From NCBI RefSeq assembly GCF_024385575.1, contig NZ_JANFMV010000001.1:2385681-2449680 (forward strand): a stretch of 64,000 bases of DNA, written 5' to 3'. Under the pieces are notes generated by a model, which was given only the letters and a program-made list of their open reading frames with translations, ran no database searches and was not told the DNA's origin. The stretch is from Rhizobium sp. NRK18 (GTDB lineage Bacteria; Pseudomonadota; Alphaproteobacteria; Rhizobiales; Rhizobiaceae). How positions within the stretch are numbered: the stretch's first letter is position 1; each line of letters opens with the position of its first letter. Shown here piece after piece: positions 8,867 through 18,373 of this stretch. Both the position numbers and the translations under genes were made by a program.

Positions 8867-9289
8867 TTAAGCAGCTTCTGCCTGAGCTTCGGCTTCGACG
8901 CGGGCCTTGTCGGCTGCGCCCTTGGCGTCCACGTCGCGGTCAACGAATTCGATGACGGCGAGCGGGGCGTTGTCGCCCTGACGGAAACCAGCCTTCATGA
9001 TGCGCAGGTAGCCGCCGTTGCGCGAAGCGTAACGGGAAGCGATGGCATCGAACAGCTTGCGGACGGCGTCCTGGTCCTTGATCTGCGAGATGGCCTGACG
9101 ACGAGCGTGCAGGTCGCCGCGCTTGCCGAGAGTTACGAGCTTCTCGACGATCGGACGGATTTCCTTTGCCTTCGGCAGGGTGGTGACGATCTGCTCATGG
9201 GTGATGAGCGAGGCCGCCATGTTAGCGAACATAGCCTTGCGGTGGCTGGCGGTTCTGTTCAGCTTGCGGCCGGCTTTCTGGTGGCGCAT
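8867..9289 (-). CDS. rplQ: 50S ribosomal protein L17
   Basis: L17 binds domain III of 23S rRNA near the peptide exit side of the large subunit. The 140-residue protein begins [20 protein letters not shown], the universal L17 signature, with the usual core ([20 protein letters not shown]). An Ala/Glu-rich tail of about 25 residues ([19 protein letters not shown]) extends beyond the E. coli length of 127. It is the last gene of the alpha operon, 49 nt after rpoA, and a strong terminator follows. Confidence 0.98.
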   Translation of the reverse strand: MRHQKAGRKLNRTASHRKAMFANMAASLITHEQIVTTLPKAKEIRPIVEKLVTLGKRGDLHARRQAISQIKDQDAVRKLFDAIASRYASRNGGYLRIMKAGFRQGDNAPLAVIEFVDRDVDAKGAADKARVEAEAQAEAA

Positions 9290-9338
9290 TGCTTTTCTCC
9301 TTCACTTGCAGGCATCCCGCCCGCAGTATGATACTCGG

Positions 9339-10349
9339 TTAATACTGGTCTTCGTAACGCTTGGCGAGGTCTTCGATGTTCTCCGGCGGCCATGCGGGCA
9401 CTTCCATGCCGAGGTGCAGGCCCATGGAGGCGAGGACTTCCTTGATCTCGTTCAGCGACTTGCGACCAAAATTCGGCGTACGCAGCATTTCGGCTTCGGT
9501 CTTCTGGATGAGATCGCCAATGTAGACGATGTTGTCGTTCTTGAGGCAGTTGGCCGAACGGACGGAGAGCTCCAGTTCGTCGACCTTCTTGAGAAGCGCC
9601 GGATTGAACGCGAGTTCGGTGACCGATTCTTCTTCTGCTTCTTTCTGCGGCTCGTCGAAGTTGACGAAGACGCCGAGCTGGTCCTGAAGGATGCGCGCGG
9701 CGAATGCAACAGCGTCCTCACCGGAAACAGAACCGTCGGTTTCGATCGTCATGGACAGCTTGTCGTAGTCGAGAACCTGGCCTTCACGGGTGTTTTCCAC
9801 CTTGTAGGACACTTTCTTGACCGGCGAATACAGGCTGTCGACCGGGATCAGGCCGATCGGTGCATCTTCGGCGCGGTTGCGCTCGGCAGGAACATAGCCC
9901 TTGCCGTTGTTGACGGTGAATTCCATGCGGATTTCAGCGCCCTCGTCGAGGGTGCAGATCACATGGTCGGGGTTGAGGATCTCGATATCGCCAACCGTCT
10001 GGATGTCACCAGCGGTTACCGAACCGGGGCCCTGCTTGCGCACGACCATGCGCTTCGGGTCATCGCCGTCCATCTTGATGGCGATTTCCTTGATGTTGAG
10101 CACGATGTCCGTCACATCTTCCCGGACGCCCGGGATGGACGAGAACTCGTGCAGCACGCCGTCGATCTGGACGGCGGTGACCGCAGCGCCGCGCAGCGAC
10201 GACAAGAGAACGCGACGCAGCGCGTTGCCAAGCGTCAGGCCGAAACCGCGTTCCAGCGGCTCGGCAACCAGCGTCGCCTTGGTGCGGCCGGAGGTGGTGA
10301 ATTCCACCTTGTTCGGCTTGATGAGTTCCTGCCAGTTCTTCTGGATCAT
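9339..10349 (-). CDS. rpoA: DNA-directed RNA polymerase alpha subunit
   Basis: RpoA dimerises to nucleate polymerase assembly and contacts UP elements and activators through its C-terminal domain. The protein is 336 residues, starting [17 protein letters not shown]; a GTG/ATG five codons upstream is out of line with the family. The N-terminal dimerisation domain ([18 protein letters not shown]) is followed by an acidic linker ([18 protein letters not shown]) and the alpha-CTD with the DNA-contacting helix ([19 protein letters not shown]) and [16 protein letters not shown]. It lies between rpsK and rplQ, as in all alpha operons. Confidence 0.99.
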   Translation of the reverse strand: MIQKNWQELIKPNKVEFTTSGRTKATLVAEPLERGFGLTLGNALRRVLLSSLRGAAVTAVQIDGVLHEFSSIPGVREDVTDIVLNIKEIAIKMDGDDPKRMVVRKQGPGSVTAGDIQTVGDIEILNPDHVICTLDEGAEIRMEFTVNNGKGYVPAERNRAEDAPIGLIPVDSLYSPVKKVSYKVENTREGQVLDYDKLSMTIETDGSVSGEDAVAFAARILQDQLGVFVNFDEPQKEAEEESVTELAFNPALLKKVDELELSVRSANCLKNDNIVYIGDLIQKTEAEMLRTPNFGRKSLNEIKEVLASMGLHLGMEVPAWPPENIEDLAKRYEDQY

Positions 10350-10455
10350 ATTTCTACCTTCCATTGGACACCACCATCCAATCGTGATGGCCGATTTTCA
10401 GAAGCGCCGGGAGGAGCGCGAAATGCGCGCTCTCCGGCTTGATGAATGACCAATG

Positions 10456-10845
10456 TCAGACGCGGCGCTTCTTGCGCGGACGGCAACCATTGTGCGGGAT
10501 CGGCGTCACGTCGCGGATCGAGGTGATCATGAAACCAGCAGCCTGGAGCGCACGCAGTGCGGACTCACGACCCGAACCCGGACCGCAGACTTCGACTTCC
10601 AGCGACTTCATGCCGTGTTCCTGAGCCTTCTTGGCGCAGTCTTCAGCGGCGATCTGTGCGGCGAACGGGGTCGACTTGCGCGAACCCTTGAAGCCCTTGG
10701 CACCGGCAGACGACCAGGCAATGGCGTTGCCCTGTGCGTCGGTGATGGTGATCATCGTGTTGTTGAAGGTGGAGTTGACGTGGGCAACACCGGACGTAAT
10801 GTTTTTACGTTCGCGACGGCGAACGCGAGTGGCTTCCTTGGCCAT
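10456..10845 (-). CDS. rpsK: 30S ribosomal protein S11
   Basis: S11 forms the platform of the small subunit with S18 and S6 and contacts the mRNA/E-site region. The 129 residues are the standard length. The Arg-rich C-terminus ([15 protein letters not shown]) and the [15 protein letters not shown] core are diagnostic. It is separated from rpsM by 136 nt that contain a strong terminator-like hairpin, which is unusual because the two are normally within about 20-60 nt. Confidence 0.99.
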   Translation of the reverse strand: MAKEATRVRRRERKNITSGVAHVNSTFNNTMITITDAQGNAIAWSSAGAKGFKGSRKSTPFAAQIAAEDCAKKAQEHGMKSLEVEVCGPGSGRESALRALQAAGFMITSIRDVTPIPHNGCRPRKKRRV

Positions 10846-10930
10846 GCTATTCCTTTCGTTGATCTCATCGCCGCCGTAATCCCAGCGGCTACACCGACAG
10901 GGCAGACCGGAAGCCTACCCTGTCAAACTC

Positions 10931-10960
10931 AAAAAGAGGCCGGTGGAAACCACCAGCCTC
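10931..10960 (-). terminator. Terminator-like hairpin between rpsM and rpsK
   Basis: On the minus strand GAGGCTGGTGG-TTT-CCACCGGCCTC forms an 11-bp stem (one G-U) and is followed immediately by TTTTTGAG. By sequence this is a complete intrinsic terminator inside the alpha operon, so it must be leaky or act as an attenuator. Confidence 0.75.
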
Positions 10961-10981
10961 CCCTTCCCGGTTTCCCGGAAA

Positions 10982-11350
10982 TTACTTCTTCTTACCGGCG
11001 ATCGCCTTTGCCGGACCCTTGCGGGTGCGGGCATTGGTGTGCGTGCGCTGACCGCGGACCGGAAGGCCACGGCGATGACGCAGACCACGGTAGCAGCCGA
11101 GGTCCATGAGACGCTTGATGTTCATCGAGGTCTCACGACGCAGGTCACCTTCGACCTGATAGTCCTGGTCGATGGCTTCGCGAATCTGCAGGACTTCAGC
11201 GTCCGTCAGTTCGTGAACCCGGCGCTCGGCCGGAATGCCGACCTTGTCGCAGATTTCCTGCGCGAATTTCGGACCGATCCCGTGAATGTACTGAAGCGCA
11301 ATAACGGTGCGCTTTGCAGTCGGGATGTTGACGCCAGCGATACGTGCCAC
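10982..11350 (-). CDS. rpsM: 30S ribosomal protein S13
   Basis: S13 sits in the head of the small subunit and bridges to the large subunit near the P-site tRNA. The 122-residue protein starts at a GTG (11350): AAGGAG lies 8 nt upstream and the product begins (V/M)[15 protein letters not shown], as in other rhizobia. A longer frame with an ATG at 11392 adds 14 non-conserved residues. The C-terminal basic tail ([19 protein letters not shown]) threads to the tRNA. It is the first gene after the probable internal promoter at 11520-11548. Confidence 0.97.
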   Translation of the reverse strand: MARIAGVNIPTAKRTVIALQYIHGIGPKFAQEICDKVGIPAERRVHELTDAEVLQIREAIDQDYQVEGDLRRETSMNIKRLMDLGCYRGLRHRRGLPVRGQRTHTNARTRKGPAKAIAGKKK

Positions 11351-11519
11351 GTCTCTTCTCCTTAGTTTCATGTTCCGGCCGGAAAAACGCAAAAGCTACG
11401 CGTACCCTGCCACCGTTGTTCTTTAAAAATCCAGGTTCGTCACAAGTGAAAACGACCGAAGCCGGACTTCCTTCTCGAAATCCGCACCGATCGCGTTAAC
11501 TTATTGCGAGTTGGCGCGG

Positions 11520-11548
11520 TGTTTAGCGGAATCAGCGGCCAAAAGCAA
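11520..11548 (-). promoter_or_regulatory. Probable housekeeping promoter upstream of rpsM
   Basis: On the minus strand TTGCTT (11548-11543) and TAAACA (11525-11520) are 17 nt apart. The -10 lies within GCTAAACA, which fits the alphaproteobacterial housekeeping -10 pattern GCTANAWC. It lies in the 241-nt spacer after adk and predicts a leader of about 160 nt before rpsM. Confidence 0.5.
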
Positions 11549-11591
11549 CCGGCCCCGCCAAGTTTATTTTCCTGCCGATTTCCCCGTGAAA

Positions 11592-12242
11592 TCAGAGAGT
11601 GGACAGAATGGCTTCGATGTCGGCGCTGACCGCGTCGATATCCTTCATGCCGTCGACGCCCTTCAGCTTGCCCTTGGCATAGTAATAGCCGATCAGCGGC
11701 GAGGTTTCCTTGTAGTAGGCCTGCAGGCGCGTGCGGACCGTCTCGCGGTTGTCGTCGGGACGGCGCTTGAACGTCGTGCCACCGCATTTGTCGCATACGC
11801 CTTCGACGGCCGGCTTCAGGTTCTCGTCGTGATAGCCGGTGCCACAGGTCGCACAGGTGTAGCGACCGGCGATTCGGTCAGCAAGCACGGCGTCGTCGAC
11901 GCGGATCTCGATGACGGCCGAAATGTCGAGACCCTTGGCGGCCAGCATCTTCTCGGTCGCATCCGCCTGGACGAGCGTCCGCGGAAAGCCGTCGAGAATG
12001 AAGCCCTTGGAACAATCGTCCTGATCGATTCGCTCGGAGACGATGGCGATCACGATATCGTCGGAGACGAGGTTGCCGGCGTCCATGACGGCTTTCGCCT
12101 TCTTGCCGACTTCCGTACCTGCGGCAACCGCCGCACGCAGCATGTCACCGGTGGAAAGCTGGGGAATGCCATACTTTTCCACGATACGGTGGGCCTGGGT
12201 CCCCTTCCCTGCACCCGGCGGCCCCAAAAGAATAAGTCTCAT
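11592..12242 (-). CDS. adk: Adenylate kinase with a four-cysteine LID
   Basis: Adk interconverts ATP + AMP and 2 ADP in the cytoplasm. The 216-residue protein has the P-loop GPPGAGKGT at residues 7-15, the AMP-binding STGDMLR and GFILDGFPRT motifs, and a long LID domain. The LID contains CATCGTGYH and GVCDKCGG, that is a C-x2-C...C-x2-C arrangement expected to bind a structural metal (zinc), unlike the E. coli enzyme. Its ATG overlaps the secY stop by 4 nt, so translation is coupled. The secY-adk order is the usual one in the spc operon. Confidence 0.98.
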   Translation of the reverse strand: MRLILLGPPGAGKGTQAHRIVEKYGIPQLSTGDMLRAAVAAGTEVGKKAKAVMDAGNLVSDDIVIAIVSERIDQDDCSKGFILDGFPRTLVQADATEKMLAAKGLDISAVIEIRVDDAVLADRIAGRYTCATCGTGYHDENLKPAVEGVCDKCGGTTFKRRPDDNRETVRTRLQAYYKETSPLIGYYYAKGKLKGVDGMKDIDAVSADIEAILSTL

Positions 12243-13579
12243 CGTCCCCTCTTTCCTCCACGCAACTTCGACTTCTTGATCATGCCTTCATACTGCTGGG
12301 CAATCAGATGCCCCTGGATCTGTGCTACCGTATCGAGGGTCACGCTGACAATAATCAGAAGCGACGTTCCGCCGAGAGAGAGCGGTACACCCGTCTGAGA
12401 CACGAGAATTTCCGGAAGAATGCAAACAAACACCAAATAGATCGCGCCGATCACGGTAATGCGTGTCAAAACGAAATCGATGTATTCAGCGGTGCGCTCG
12501 CCGGGACGGATGCCAGGAATGAAGCCACCGTGCTTCTTCAGATTGTCGGCGGTATCGGACGGATTGAAGACGATCGCCGTGTAGAAGAAGGCAAAGAACG
12601 CGATCAGAGCGCCGTACATCACCATGTAGAGCGGCTGGCCGTGGCCGAGCAGCGCGATGATGCGCGTCGCCCAGTCGGGCATGTTGGACGAACCGGAGAA
12701 GCCTGCAAGCGTCGCCGGCAGAAGCAGCAGCGAGGATGCGAAGATCGCCGGAATGACGCCCGAGGTGTTGAGCTTCAGCGGCAGGTGCGAGGTATCGCCC
12801 TGGAACATGCGGTTGCCCACCTGTCGCTTCGGATACTGGATCAGCAGCCGGCGCTGGGCGCGCTCCATGAAGACGATAAGGGCAATGACCAGAATGCCGA
12901 CGACGAGAACCGACAGGATGATGCCGGTCGACAGCGAGCCGGTGCGGCCGAGCTCGAGCAGGTTGACGACGGCGGTCGGGAGACCGGCGGCGATGCCGGA
13001 GAAGATGATCAGCGAAATGCCGTTGCCAATGCCGCGCGAGGTGATCTGCTCACCGAGCCACATCAGGAACATGGTGCCGCCAACGAGCGTGATGACGGTG
13101 GAAATGCGGAAGAACATGCCCGGATCGTTGACCAGCCCGTTGCCGTTCTCGAGGCCGACCGCAATGCCGTAGGCCTGCAGCGTGCCGAGAATGACCGTGC
13201 CATAACGGGTGTACTGGTTGATGATCTTGCGGCCCTGCTCGCCTTCCTTCTTCAGGTTTTCCAGAGACGGAATGACCGAAGTCAGCAGCTGAACGATGAT
13301 CGATGCGGAGATGTAGGGCATGATGCCGAGCGCGAAGATCGCCATGCGCTGGACGGCGCCGCCCGAAAACATGTTGAAGAGGCCGAGAATGCCGTTCGAC
13401 TGACCCTGGAAGGCCGCCGCATAGGCGCCGGGATTGATGCCCGGAAGCGGGATGTGGGTGCCGAGCCGATAGACAAGGAGTGCCGCCAGGGTGAACCAGA
13501 GGCGCTTTTTCAGATCCTCGGCCTTGGCGAAGGTCGAAAAGTTCAGGTTCGAAGCCAGTTGTTCAGCTGCAGAAGCCAT
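12239..13579 (-). CDS. secY: Preprotein translocase channel subunit SecY
   Basis: SecY is the protein-conducting channel of the inner membrane, working with SecE and SecG. The 446-residue protein shows ten membrane helices and the family signatures GIMPYISASIIVQLLT and GIGNGISLIIFSGI. It starts MASAAEQLASNLNFSTFAKAEDLKKR as in rhizobial SecY; nine extra residues are available upstream but not conserved. It is separated from rplO by 241 nt with a terminator-like hairpin, and overlaps adk at its 3' end. Confidence 0.99.
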   Translation of the reverse strand: MASAAEQLASNLNFSTFAKAEDLKKRLWFTLAALLVYRLGTHIPLPGINPGAYAAAFQGQSNGILGLFNMFSGGAVQRMAIFALGIMPYISASIIVQLLTSVIPSLENLKKEGEQGRKIINQYTRYGTVILGTLQAYGIAVGLENGNGLVNDPGMFFRISTVITLVGGTMFLMWLGEQITSRGIGNGISLIIFSGIAAGLPTAVVNLLELGRTGSLSTGIILSVLVVGILVIALIVFMERAQRRLLIQYPKRQVGNRMFQGDTSHLPLKLNTSGVIPAIFASSLLLLPATLAGFSGSSNMPDWATRIIALLGHGQPLYMVMYGALIAFFAFFYTAIVFNPSDTADNLKKHGGFIPGIRPGERTAEYIDFVLTRITVIGAIYLVFVCILPEILVSQTGVPLSLGGTSLLIIVSVTLDTVAQIQGHLIAQQYEGMIKKSKLRGGKRGR

Positions 13580-13773
13580 GCATATCTCCGCGCGACTTCG
13601 CCTCACGCCTCTGTCCTCAGAGGGGTCGAGACTCAGTCTTCATGACATTCCAGAAAGCAAAGCCAAGGACGGATTGCAACGCAACCAAACGCCTCACCCT
13701 CGTTTTCCGTTTGTGCCCGGTCCAATAATGCAACATTAAAGCGACCGGAATTGTGAGGCTCTTATATGAGAGC

Positions 13774-13804
13774 AAAATCGCCCGGTGTGAAGCACCCCGG
13801 GCGA
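13774..13804 (-). terminator. Terminator-like hairpin between rplO and secY
   Basis: On the minus strand TCGCCCGG...CCGGGCGA pairs around a GGTG/CACC inner stem with a GG bulge, followed by TTTT. It is weaker than a canonical terminator because of the bulge and short U-run. Confidence 0.55.
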
Positions 13805-13820
13805 CAACTTCGCAAAATGT

Positions 13821-14294
13821 TTATTCGGCAGCTTCTGCAGAGAGAAGCTTGATCGAGCCACCGGCCTTTTCGATCTTCTCGACGGCGGCCTTGGAGGCGC
13901 CGGCGACTTCGATCGAAAGCTTGGCCTTCAGTTCGCCGTCGGAAAGGACGCGAACGCCATCCTTCATACGACGGATCACGCCAGCTGCCTTGAGGGCTTC
14001 GGCATCAACGGTCTTCTTGGCATCGAGCTTGCCGGCGTCGACGGCTGCCTGGAGGCGGCCCAGCGACACTTCAGCGAACTCGGACGCGAAGATGTTGTTG
14101 AAGCCGCGCTTCGGCAGACGGCGGTAGATCGGCATCTGGCCGCCCTCGAAGCCGTTAACGGCTACACCCGAACGTGCCTTCTGACCCTTTACACCGCGAC
14201 CACCGGTCTTGCCGGTGCCCGAGCCGATGCCGCGGCCGATACGCTTGCGCGACTTGGTTGCGCCTTCGTTGTCTTTGATTTCATTCAGTTTCAT
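13821..14294 (-). CDS. rplO: 50S ribosomal protein L15
   Basis: L15 is an early-to-middle assembly protein of the large subunit with a long N-terminal extension into 23S rRNA. The 157 residues begin [20 protein letters not shown] with the Gly/Arg-rich extension ([26 protein letters not shown], quoted here as a region) and end in an Ala/Glu-rich helix. It follows rpmD by 16 nt in the spc operon and is followed by a spacer with a probable attenuator before secY. Confidence 0.98.
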   Translation of the reverse strand: MKLNEIKDNEGATKSRKRIGRGIGSGTGKTGGRGVKGQKARSGVAVNGFEGGQMPIYRRLPKRGFNNIFASEFAEVSLGRLQAAVDAGKLDAKKTVDAEALKAAGVIRRMKDGVRVLSDGELKAKLSIEVAGASKAAVEKIEKAGGSIKLLSAEAAE

Positions 14295-14310
14295 CGATCA
14301 ATCCTCCGGC

Positions 14311-14514
14311 TTACTTCTCGTCGACGATGCGAACGAGATGCTGCACAGCGCGGATCATGCCACGAACAGACGGGGTATCTTCCAGCTGGCGGCGGCGGTG
14401 CATCTTGTTGAGGCCCAGGCCGATCAGCGTCTTGCGCTGGACTTCCGGGCGGCGGATGGGGCTGCCGATCTGTTCGACGGTCAGCATCTTCTTCTCTGCG
14501 GGCTTCTTGGCCAT
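14311..14514 (-). CDS. rpmD: 50S ribosomal protein L30
   Basis: L30 is a small large-subunit protein. The 67 residues start [20 protein letters not shown] and contain the family core [24 protein letters not shown] two codons upstream is possible, but the ATG at 14514 is better placed after AGGGGA. It lies between rpsE (14 nt) and rplO (16 nt). Confidence 0.97.
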   Translation of the reverse strand: MAKKPAEKKMLTVEQIGSPIRRPEVQRKTLIGLGLNKMHRRRQLEDTPSVRGMIRAVQHLVRIVDEK

Positions 14515-14528
14515 GGTCAAGTCTCCCC

Positions 14529-15098
14529 TTATTCTTCAGAGGCAATGCCGGCTGCGACGCGGCGAGCCTGCAGGGTTGCGTACTTGAGACCGCGCTGAGC
14601 AGCAACATCCTTCGGATGAACCTGGTGCTTCAGGGCGTCGAACGTGGCGCGAACCATGTTGTACGGGTTCGACGAACCGGTCGACTTTGCAACGACGTCG
14701 TGCATGCCGAGCGTTTCGAAGACGGCGCGCATCGGGCCGCCGGCGATGATGCCGGTACCAGCCTTGGCGGCTCGCAGCAGAACCTTGCCGGCGCCGTGAC
14801 GGCCGTGAACGTCATGGTGCAGCGTACGGCCGTCGCGCAGCGGTACGAAGATCATGTCGCGCTTGGCGGATTCGGTTGCCTTGCGGATCGCTTCCGGCAC
14901 TTCACGTGCCTTGCCGTGACCGAAGCCTACGCGGCCCTTCTGGTCGCCGACGACGACGAGAGCGGCGAAGCCGAAGCGACGGCCACCCTTAACAACCTTT
15001 GCGACGCGGTTGATCGCGACCAGCTTGTCGACGAATTCGCTATCGCGTTCTTCACGGCTCTGGCGATCTTCGCGCGAGCCACGCTTTTCCTGTGCCAT
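14529..15098 (-). CDS. rpsE: 30S ribosomal protein S5
   Basis: S5 helps set decoding accuracy and mRNA unwinding at the entry site of the small subunit. The 189 residues start [21 protein letters not shown]; the 19 residues available upstream are spacer sequence. The double-stranded RNA-binding core ([20 protein letters not shown]) and [21 protein letters not shown] are typical. The 158-nt spacer from rplR contains a 12-bp GC-rich hairpin, so this gene may begin a separately regulated segment. Confidence 0.98.
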   Translation of the reverse strand: MAQEKRGSREDRQSREERDSEFVDKLVAINRVAKVVKGGRRFGFAALVVVGDQKGRVGFGHGKAREVPEAIRKATESAKRDMIFVPLRDGRTLHHDVHGRHGAGKVLLRAAKAGTGIIAGGPMRAVFETLGMHDVVAKSTGSSNPYNMVRATFDALKHQVHPKDVAAQRGLKYATLQARRVAAGIASEE

Positions 15099-15210
15099 TG
15101 TCCTGTTCCTTTTTCTTTTCCGGGTGCAATCGGCAGATATGCAATTAGACCCCACCTCCCCTTACGCATAAGGGGGTCGGTACGGCCCGGTTTCATGATG
15201 TGGGCAAAAG

Positions 15211-15247
15211 CCCGAAACTGCCCGGCCTTGATTGGAAGGCCGGGCAG
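15211..15247 (-). terminator. Terminator-like hairpin between rplR and rpsE
   Basis: CTGCCCGGCCTT (15218-15229) and AAGGCCGGGCAG (15236-15247) form a perfect 12-bp stem with a 6-nt loop. On the minus strand it is followed by TTTCGGGCTTTTG, an interrupted U-tract. Confidence 0.6.
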
Positions 15248-15256
15248 AAACCTTGA

Positions 15257-15619
15257 TCAGAAGCTCAGACCACCTTCACGGGCTGCATCGGCAAGTGCCT
15301 TGATGCGGCCGTGATAGATGAAGGCGCCACGGTCGAAGACGACTTCGTTGACGCCTGCCTTGACGGCGCGCTCTGCAACGAGCTTGCCGACGATGGCAGC
15401 TGCCGAAGTGTCGGCGCCGGTCTTCAGATCCTTGCGCAGATCGGCTTCCAGAGTGGAAGCTGCTGCAAGCGTACGGCCTGCAACATCATCGATGACCTGA
15501 GCGTAGATGTTCTTCGACGAGCGATGAACCGACAGGCGCGGACGGCCGTTGGCCACCTTCTTGAGCTGGCGACGCACGCGGCTGGCGCGACGCTGGAGGG
15601 ATTCTTTCCTGCTAGCCAT
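15257..15619 (-). CDS. rplR: 50S ribosomal protein L18
   Basis: L18 binds 5S rRNA and anchors it in the central protuberance. The 120 residues start [20 protein letters not shown] and end with the conserved [25 protein letters not shown] region. It begins 12 nt after rplF and is followed by a hairpin-containing spacer before rpsE. Confidence 0.98.
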   Translation of the reverse strand: MASRKESLQRRASRVRRQLKKVANGRPRLSVHRSSKNIYAQVIDDVAGRTLAAASTLEADLRKDLKTGADTSAAAIVGKLVAERAVKAGVNEVVFDRGAFIYHGRIKALADAAREGGLSF

Positions 15620-15631
15620 TTCGCGTGTTCC

Positions 15632-16165
15632 TTACTTCTTCTTGCCTTCTTTGCGGACAATCCGCTCTTCGGCATACTTGACGCCCTTGCCCTTGTAGGG
15701 CTCGGGGCCACGGTAGCTGCGGATTTCCGCTGCAACCTGACCGACGATCTGCTTGTCGATGCCGGTGACGACGATTTCCGTCGGCTTCGGGCAGGCAAGC
15801 GTGATGCCCTTCGGCGGTTCGTAGACGACGTCGTGGCTGAAGCCGAGCGCCAGCTGCAGGTTCGAGCCCTGCATGGATGCACGGTAGCCGACGCCGTTGA
15901 TTTCGAGCTTGCGCTCGAAGCCGTCCTTGACGCCGCGGAAGATGTTCTCGATCATCGTGCGGGACATGCCCCACTTCGAACGAGCATCCTTGCTCTGGTT
16001 GACCGGAGTGACAACAACGCTGTTGTCTTCCAGCTTGAGGGCGACTTCGTCATTAGCAACGAAGAAGAGTTCGCCCTTAGGGCCCTTCGCGGTAACCTTC
16101 TGGCCGTCGACCGAGGCGGTCACGCCCGCAGGAACCGGAACGGGTTTTTTACCGATACGAGACAT
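15632..16165 (-). CDS. rplF: 50S ribosomal protein L6
   Basis: L6 sits near the factor-binding region of the large subunit. The 177 residues match the usual length. It starts [20 protein letters not shown] and ends with the diagnostic [25 protein letters not shown] stretch. It lies 42 nt after rpsH and 12 nt before rplR. Confidence 0.99.
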   Translation of the reverse strand: MSRIGKKPVPVPAGVTASVDGQKVTAKGPKGELFFVANDEVALKLEDNSVVVTPVNQSKDARSKWGMSRTMIENIFRGVKDGFERKLEINGVGYRASMQGSNLQLALGFSHDVVYEPPKGITLACPKPTEIVVTGIDKQIVGQVAAEIRSYRGPEPYKGKGVKYAEERIVRKEGKKK

Positions 16166-16207
16166 TTTAAATCCTGTCTGTTTCGCTATGGAGATCTATG
16201 CACCGCC

Positions 16208-16606
16208 TTAGAAGACGGAGCACAGAACCTCACCACCAACATTCTGTTCGCGAGCCTGGTGATCAGCCATCACACCCTTCGGAGTCGAAAGGATGGTGAT
16301 GCCGAGACCGTTCGCGACCTGCGGAATGGACTTAACCGAGACGTAAACTCGGCGGCCCGGCTTGGATACGCGTCCGATCTCACGGATAACGGAAGCGCCT
16401 TCGTAGTACTTCAGCTCGATCGAAAGCTCGGCCTTGCCGTTTTCGAACTGCACTTCCGAATAGCCACGGATGTAGCCTTCGGCCTGCAGGACATCGAGCA
16501 CGCGGGCGCGCAGCTTGGAAGCCGGGGTCGAAACCGACGACTTCTTGCGGGCGGCGCCGTTGCGGATACGGGTGAGCATATCGCCCAAAGGATCAGTCAT
16601 AGCCAT
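16208..16606 (-). CDS. rpsH: 30S ribosomal protein S8
   Basis: S8 is a primary binder of 16S rRNA helix 21 and in E. coli represses the spc operon by binding its mRNA. The 132 residues begin [21 protein letters not shown] and end in the conserved [23 protein letters not shown] block. It sits 12 nt after rpsN. Whether it autoregulates here cannot be told from this sequence. Confidence 0.99.
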   Translation of the reverse strand: MAMTDPLGDMLTRIRNGAARKKSSVSTPASKLRARVLDVLQAEGYIRGYSEVQFENGKAELSIELKYYEGASVIREIGRVSKPGRRVYVSVKSIPQVANGLGITILSTPKGVMADHQAREQNVGGEVLCSVF

Positions 16607-16618
16607 GTGCCCGTCTCC

Positions 16619-16924
16619 TTACCAGCTCGACTTGACGACGCCCGGCACCTTGCCGAGGTTGCCCAGCTCGCGAAGCGCGATACGCGACATCTTGAGCTTA
16701 CGATAGAATGCCCGCGGGCGACCGGTGACTTCGCAACGGTTGCGGATACGTGTCTTGGACCCGTCGCGCGGCAGTTCTGCCAGCTTGAGGGTGGCCTTGA
16801 ACCGGTCTTCGATCGGAAGATCCTGGTTCATGATGATCGCCTTCAGGCCGGCGCGCTTGGCTGCCTGCTGGGCGACCGTCTTGCGGCGGCGCTTGTTCTT
16901 TTCAACTGCGCTGACTTTCGCCAT
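16619..16924 (-). CDS. rpsN: 30S ribosomal protein S14, zinc-free form
   Basis: S14 is a head protein of the small subunit. The 101-residue length and the lack of CxxC zinc pairs mark the long C-minus form. It starts [20 protein letters not shown] and contains the signature [20 protein letters not shown]. It lies between rplE (33 nt) and rpsH (12 nt). Confidence 0.99.
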   Translation of the reverse strand: MAKVSAVEKNKRRRKTVAQQAAKRAGLKAIIMNQDLPIEDRFKATLKLAELPRDGSKTRIRNRCEVTGRPRAFYRKLKMSRIALRELGNLGKVPGVVKSSW

Positions 16925-16957
16925 ATCGGTGTTCCTTCTCTACGCTCGTCGTTACGG

Positions 16958-17515
16958 TTACTGACGGAACGGGAAGCTGAACTCTTTCAGAAGAGCGCGT
17001 GCTTCGTCGTCGGTCTTGGCCGTCGTGCAAACGATGATGTCCATGCCCCACATCTGATCAACCTTGTCGTAGTTGATCTCAGGGAACACAATGTGCTCCT
17101 TGATGCCCATGGCGAAGTTGCCACGGCCGTCAAAGCTTTTCGGGTTCAGACCGCGGAAGTCGCGAACGCGCGGAAGAGCGATGTTCACGAGACGATCCAG
17201 GAACTCGTACATGCGGGTGCCGCGCAGCGTCACCTTGGCGCCGATCGGCATGTTCTCACGAACCTTGAAGCCGGCGATCGAGTTGCGTGCACGGGTGATG
17301 ACCGGCTTCTGGCCAGCAATGGCGGCCAGGTCGGCGGCAGCAATCGTGGGCTTCTTCGAATCGGCAGTCGCTTCGCCAACGCCCATGTTGATCACGATCT
17401 TTTCAAGCTTCGGGATCTGCATTTCGTTGTCGTAGGAGAACTGCTCCATCAGCGCCTTACGGATGCGGCTGACGTACTCGGCCTTCAGCCGCGGCTCATA
17501 CTTGTTATCAGCCAT
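16958..17515 (-). CDS. rplE: 50S ribosomal protein L5
   Basis: L5 binds 5S rRNA and contacts P-site tRNA from the central protuberance. The 185 residues contain the family signature [13 protein letters not shown] and the conserved [16 protein letters not shown] block, ending [12 protein letters not shown]. Its start overlaps the rplX stop by 8 nt, suggesting coupled translation. Confidence 0.99.
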   Translation of the reverse strand: MADNKYEPRLKAEYVSRIRKALMEQFSYDNEMQIPKLEKIVINMGVGEATADSKKPTIAAADLAAIAGQKPVITRARNSIAGFKVRENMPIGAKVTLRGTRMYEFLDRLVNIALPRVRDFRGLNPKSFDGRGNFAMGIKEHIVFPEINYDKVDQMWGMDIIVCTTAKTDDEARALLKEFSFPFRQ

Positions 17516-17819
17516 CGATCAATTCTCCCGAACGCTTGGCGAAGCGGACCTTCTTGTCGCCTTCGACCTTGAAGCCAACGCGGGTCGGCTTGCCGTCCTT
17601 GGGATCGGCGATCGCGAGATTCGACAGATGAATCGACGCTTCCTTGGAAACAATGCCGGCTTCCTGGGTCTGCGTCTGGCGCTGGTGGCGCTTGACGACG
17701 TTGACGCCACGAACAACCGCACGGTCGTCCTTCGGCATTACCTGGATTACTTCACCGGTACGACCCTTGTCCTTACCGGTCAGAACGACAACCTTGTCGC
17801 CTTTTTTGATCTTCTGCAT
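17508..17819 (-). CDS. rplX: 50S ribosomal protein L24
   Basis: L24 is an assembly initiator of the large subunit. The 103-residue product begins [20 protein letters not shown], the KOW motif at the N-terminus. Another ATG two codons upstream (17825) is only 2 nt from AAGGAG, whereas the ATG at 17819 is 8 nt away, so the shorter form is chosen. It ends inside rplE by 8 nt. Confidence 0.97.
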   Translation of the reverse strand: MQKIKKGDKVVVLTGKDKGRTGEVIQVMPKDDRAVVRGVNVVKRHQRQTQTQEAGIVSKEASIHLSNLAIADPKDGKPTRVGFKVEGDKKVRFAKRSGELIDG

Positions 17820-17831
17820 AGCCATCGCTCC

Positions 17832-18200
17832 TTACAGTACTTCCGGAGCCAACGAGATGATCTTCATATGGCTCTTGGCGCGGAGTTCGCGCGGAACCGG
17901 TCCGAAGATACGGGTGCCGATTGGCTCTTTCTTGTTGTCGATAAGAACTGCTGCGTTGGTATCGAAGCGGATAACGCTGCCGTCCGGACGACGGATGTCC
18001 TTGGCGGTGCGAACGACTACCGCCTTCATCACGTCACCCTTCTTGACGCGGCCGCGCGGGATCGCTTCCTTGACCGAAACGACAATGATGTCGCCGATGG
18101 AAGCGTACTTGCGCTTGGAGCCGCCCAGCACCTTGATGCACATGACACGACGTGCGCCGGAATTATCCGCCACGTCGAGGTTTGTTTGCATCTGAATCAT
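17832..18200 (-). CDS. rplN: 50S ribosomal protein L14
   Basis: L14 lies at the subunit interface and is the target of the RsfS silencing factor. The 122 residues start [20 protein letters not shown] and contain the conserved [15 protein letters not shown] segment; 14 additional in-frame residues upstream are spacer. A 243-nt spacer with a terminator-like hairpin separates it from rpsQ. Confidence 0.99.
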   Translation of the reverse strand: MIQMQTNLDVADNSGARRVMCIKVLGGSKRKYASIGDIIVVSVKEAIPRGRVKKGDVMKAVVVRTAKDIRRPDGSVIRFDTNAAVLIDNKKEPIGTRIFGPVPRELRAKSHMKIISLAPEVL

Positions 18201-18342
18201 GTCAGGTCGCCTTCTTGTTGTAACCGGCACGGTTGGGCGCAAAGCCCCCTATGCCGGCTTATGAACGAATCTCTTGGTTTTTTTTCGCGCGGGGAAAAGT
18301 TGCCAAGGTGGTATCCCAAACGGACCTGCCCTGCGCTAAATT

Positions 18343-18373
18343 CAAAGCAAAAGACGCCCGCGGAACGGGCGTC
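18343..18373 (-). terminator. Terminator-like hairpin between rpsQ and rplN
   Basis: On the minus strand GACGCCCG-TTCCG-CGGGCGTC forms an 8-bp GC stem followed by TTTTGCTTTG. It lies 70 nt after the rpsQ stop in a 243-nt spacer, inside what is usually one continuous operon. Confidence 0.7.
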
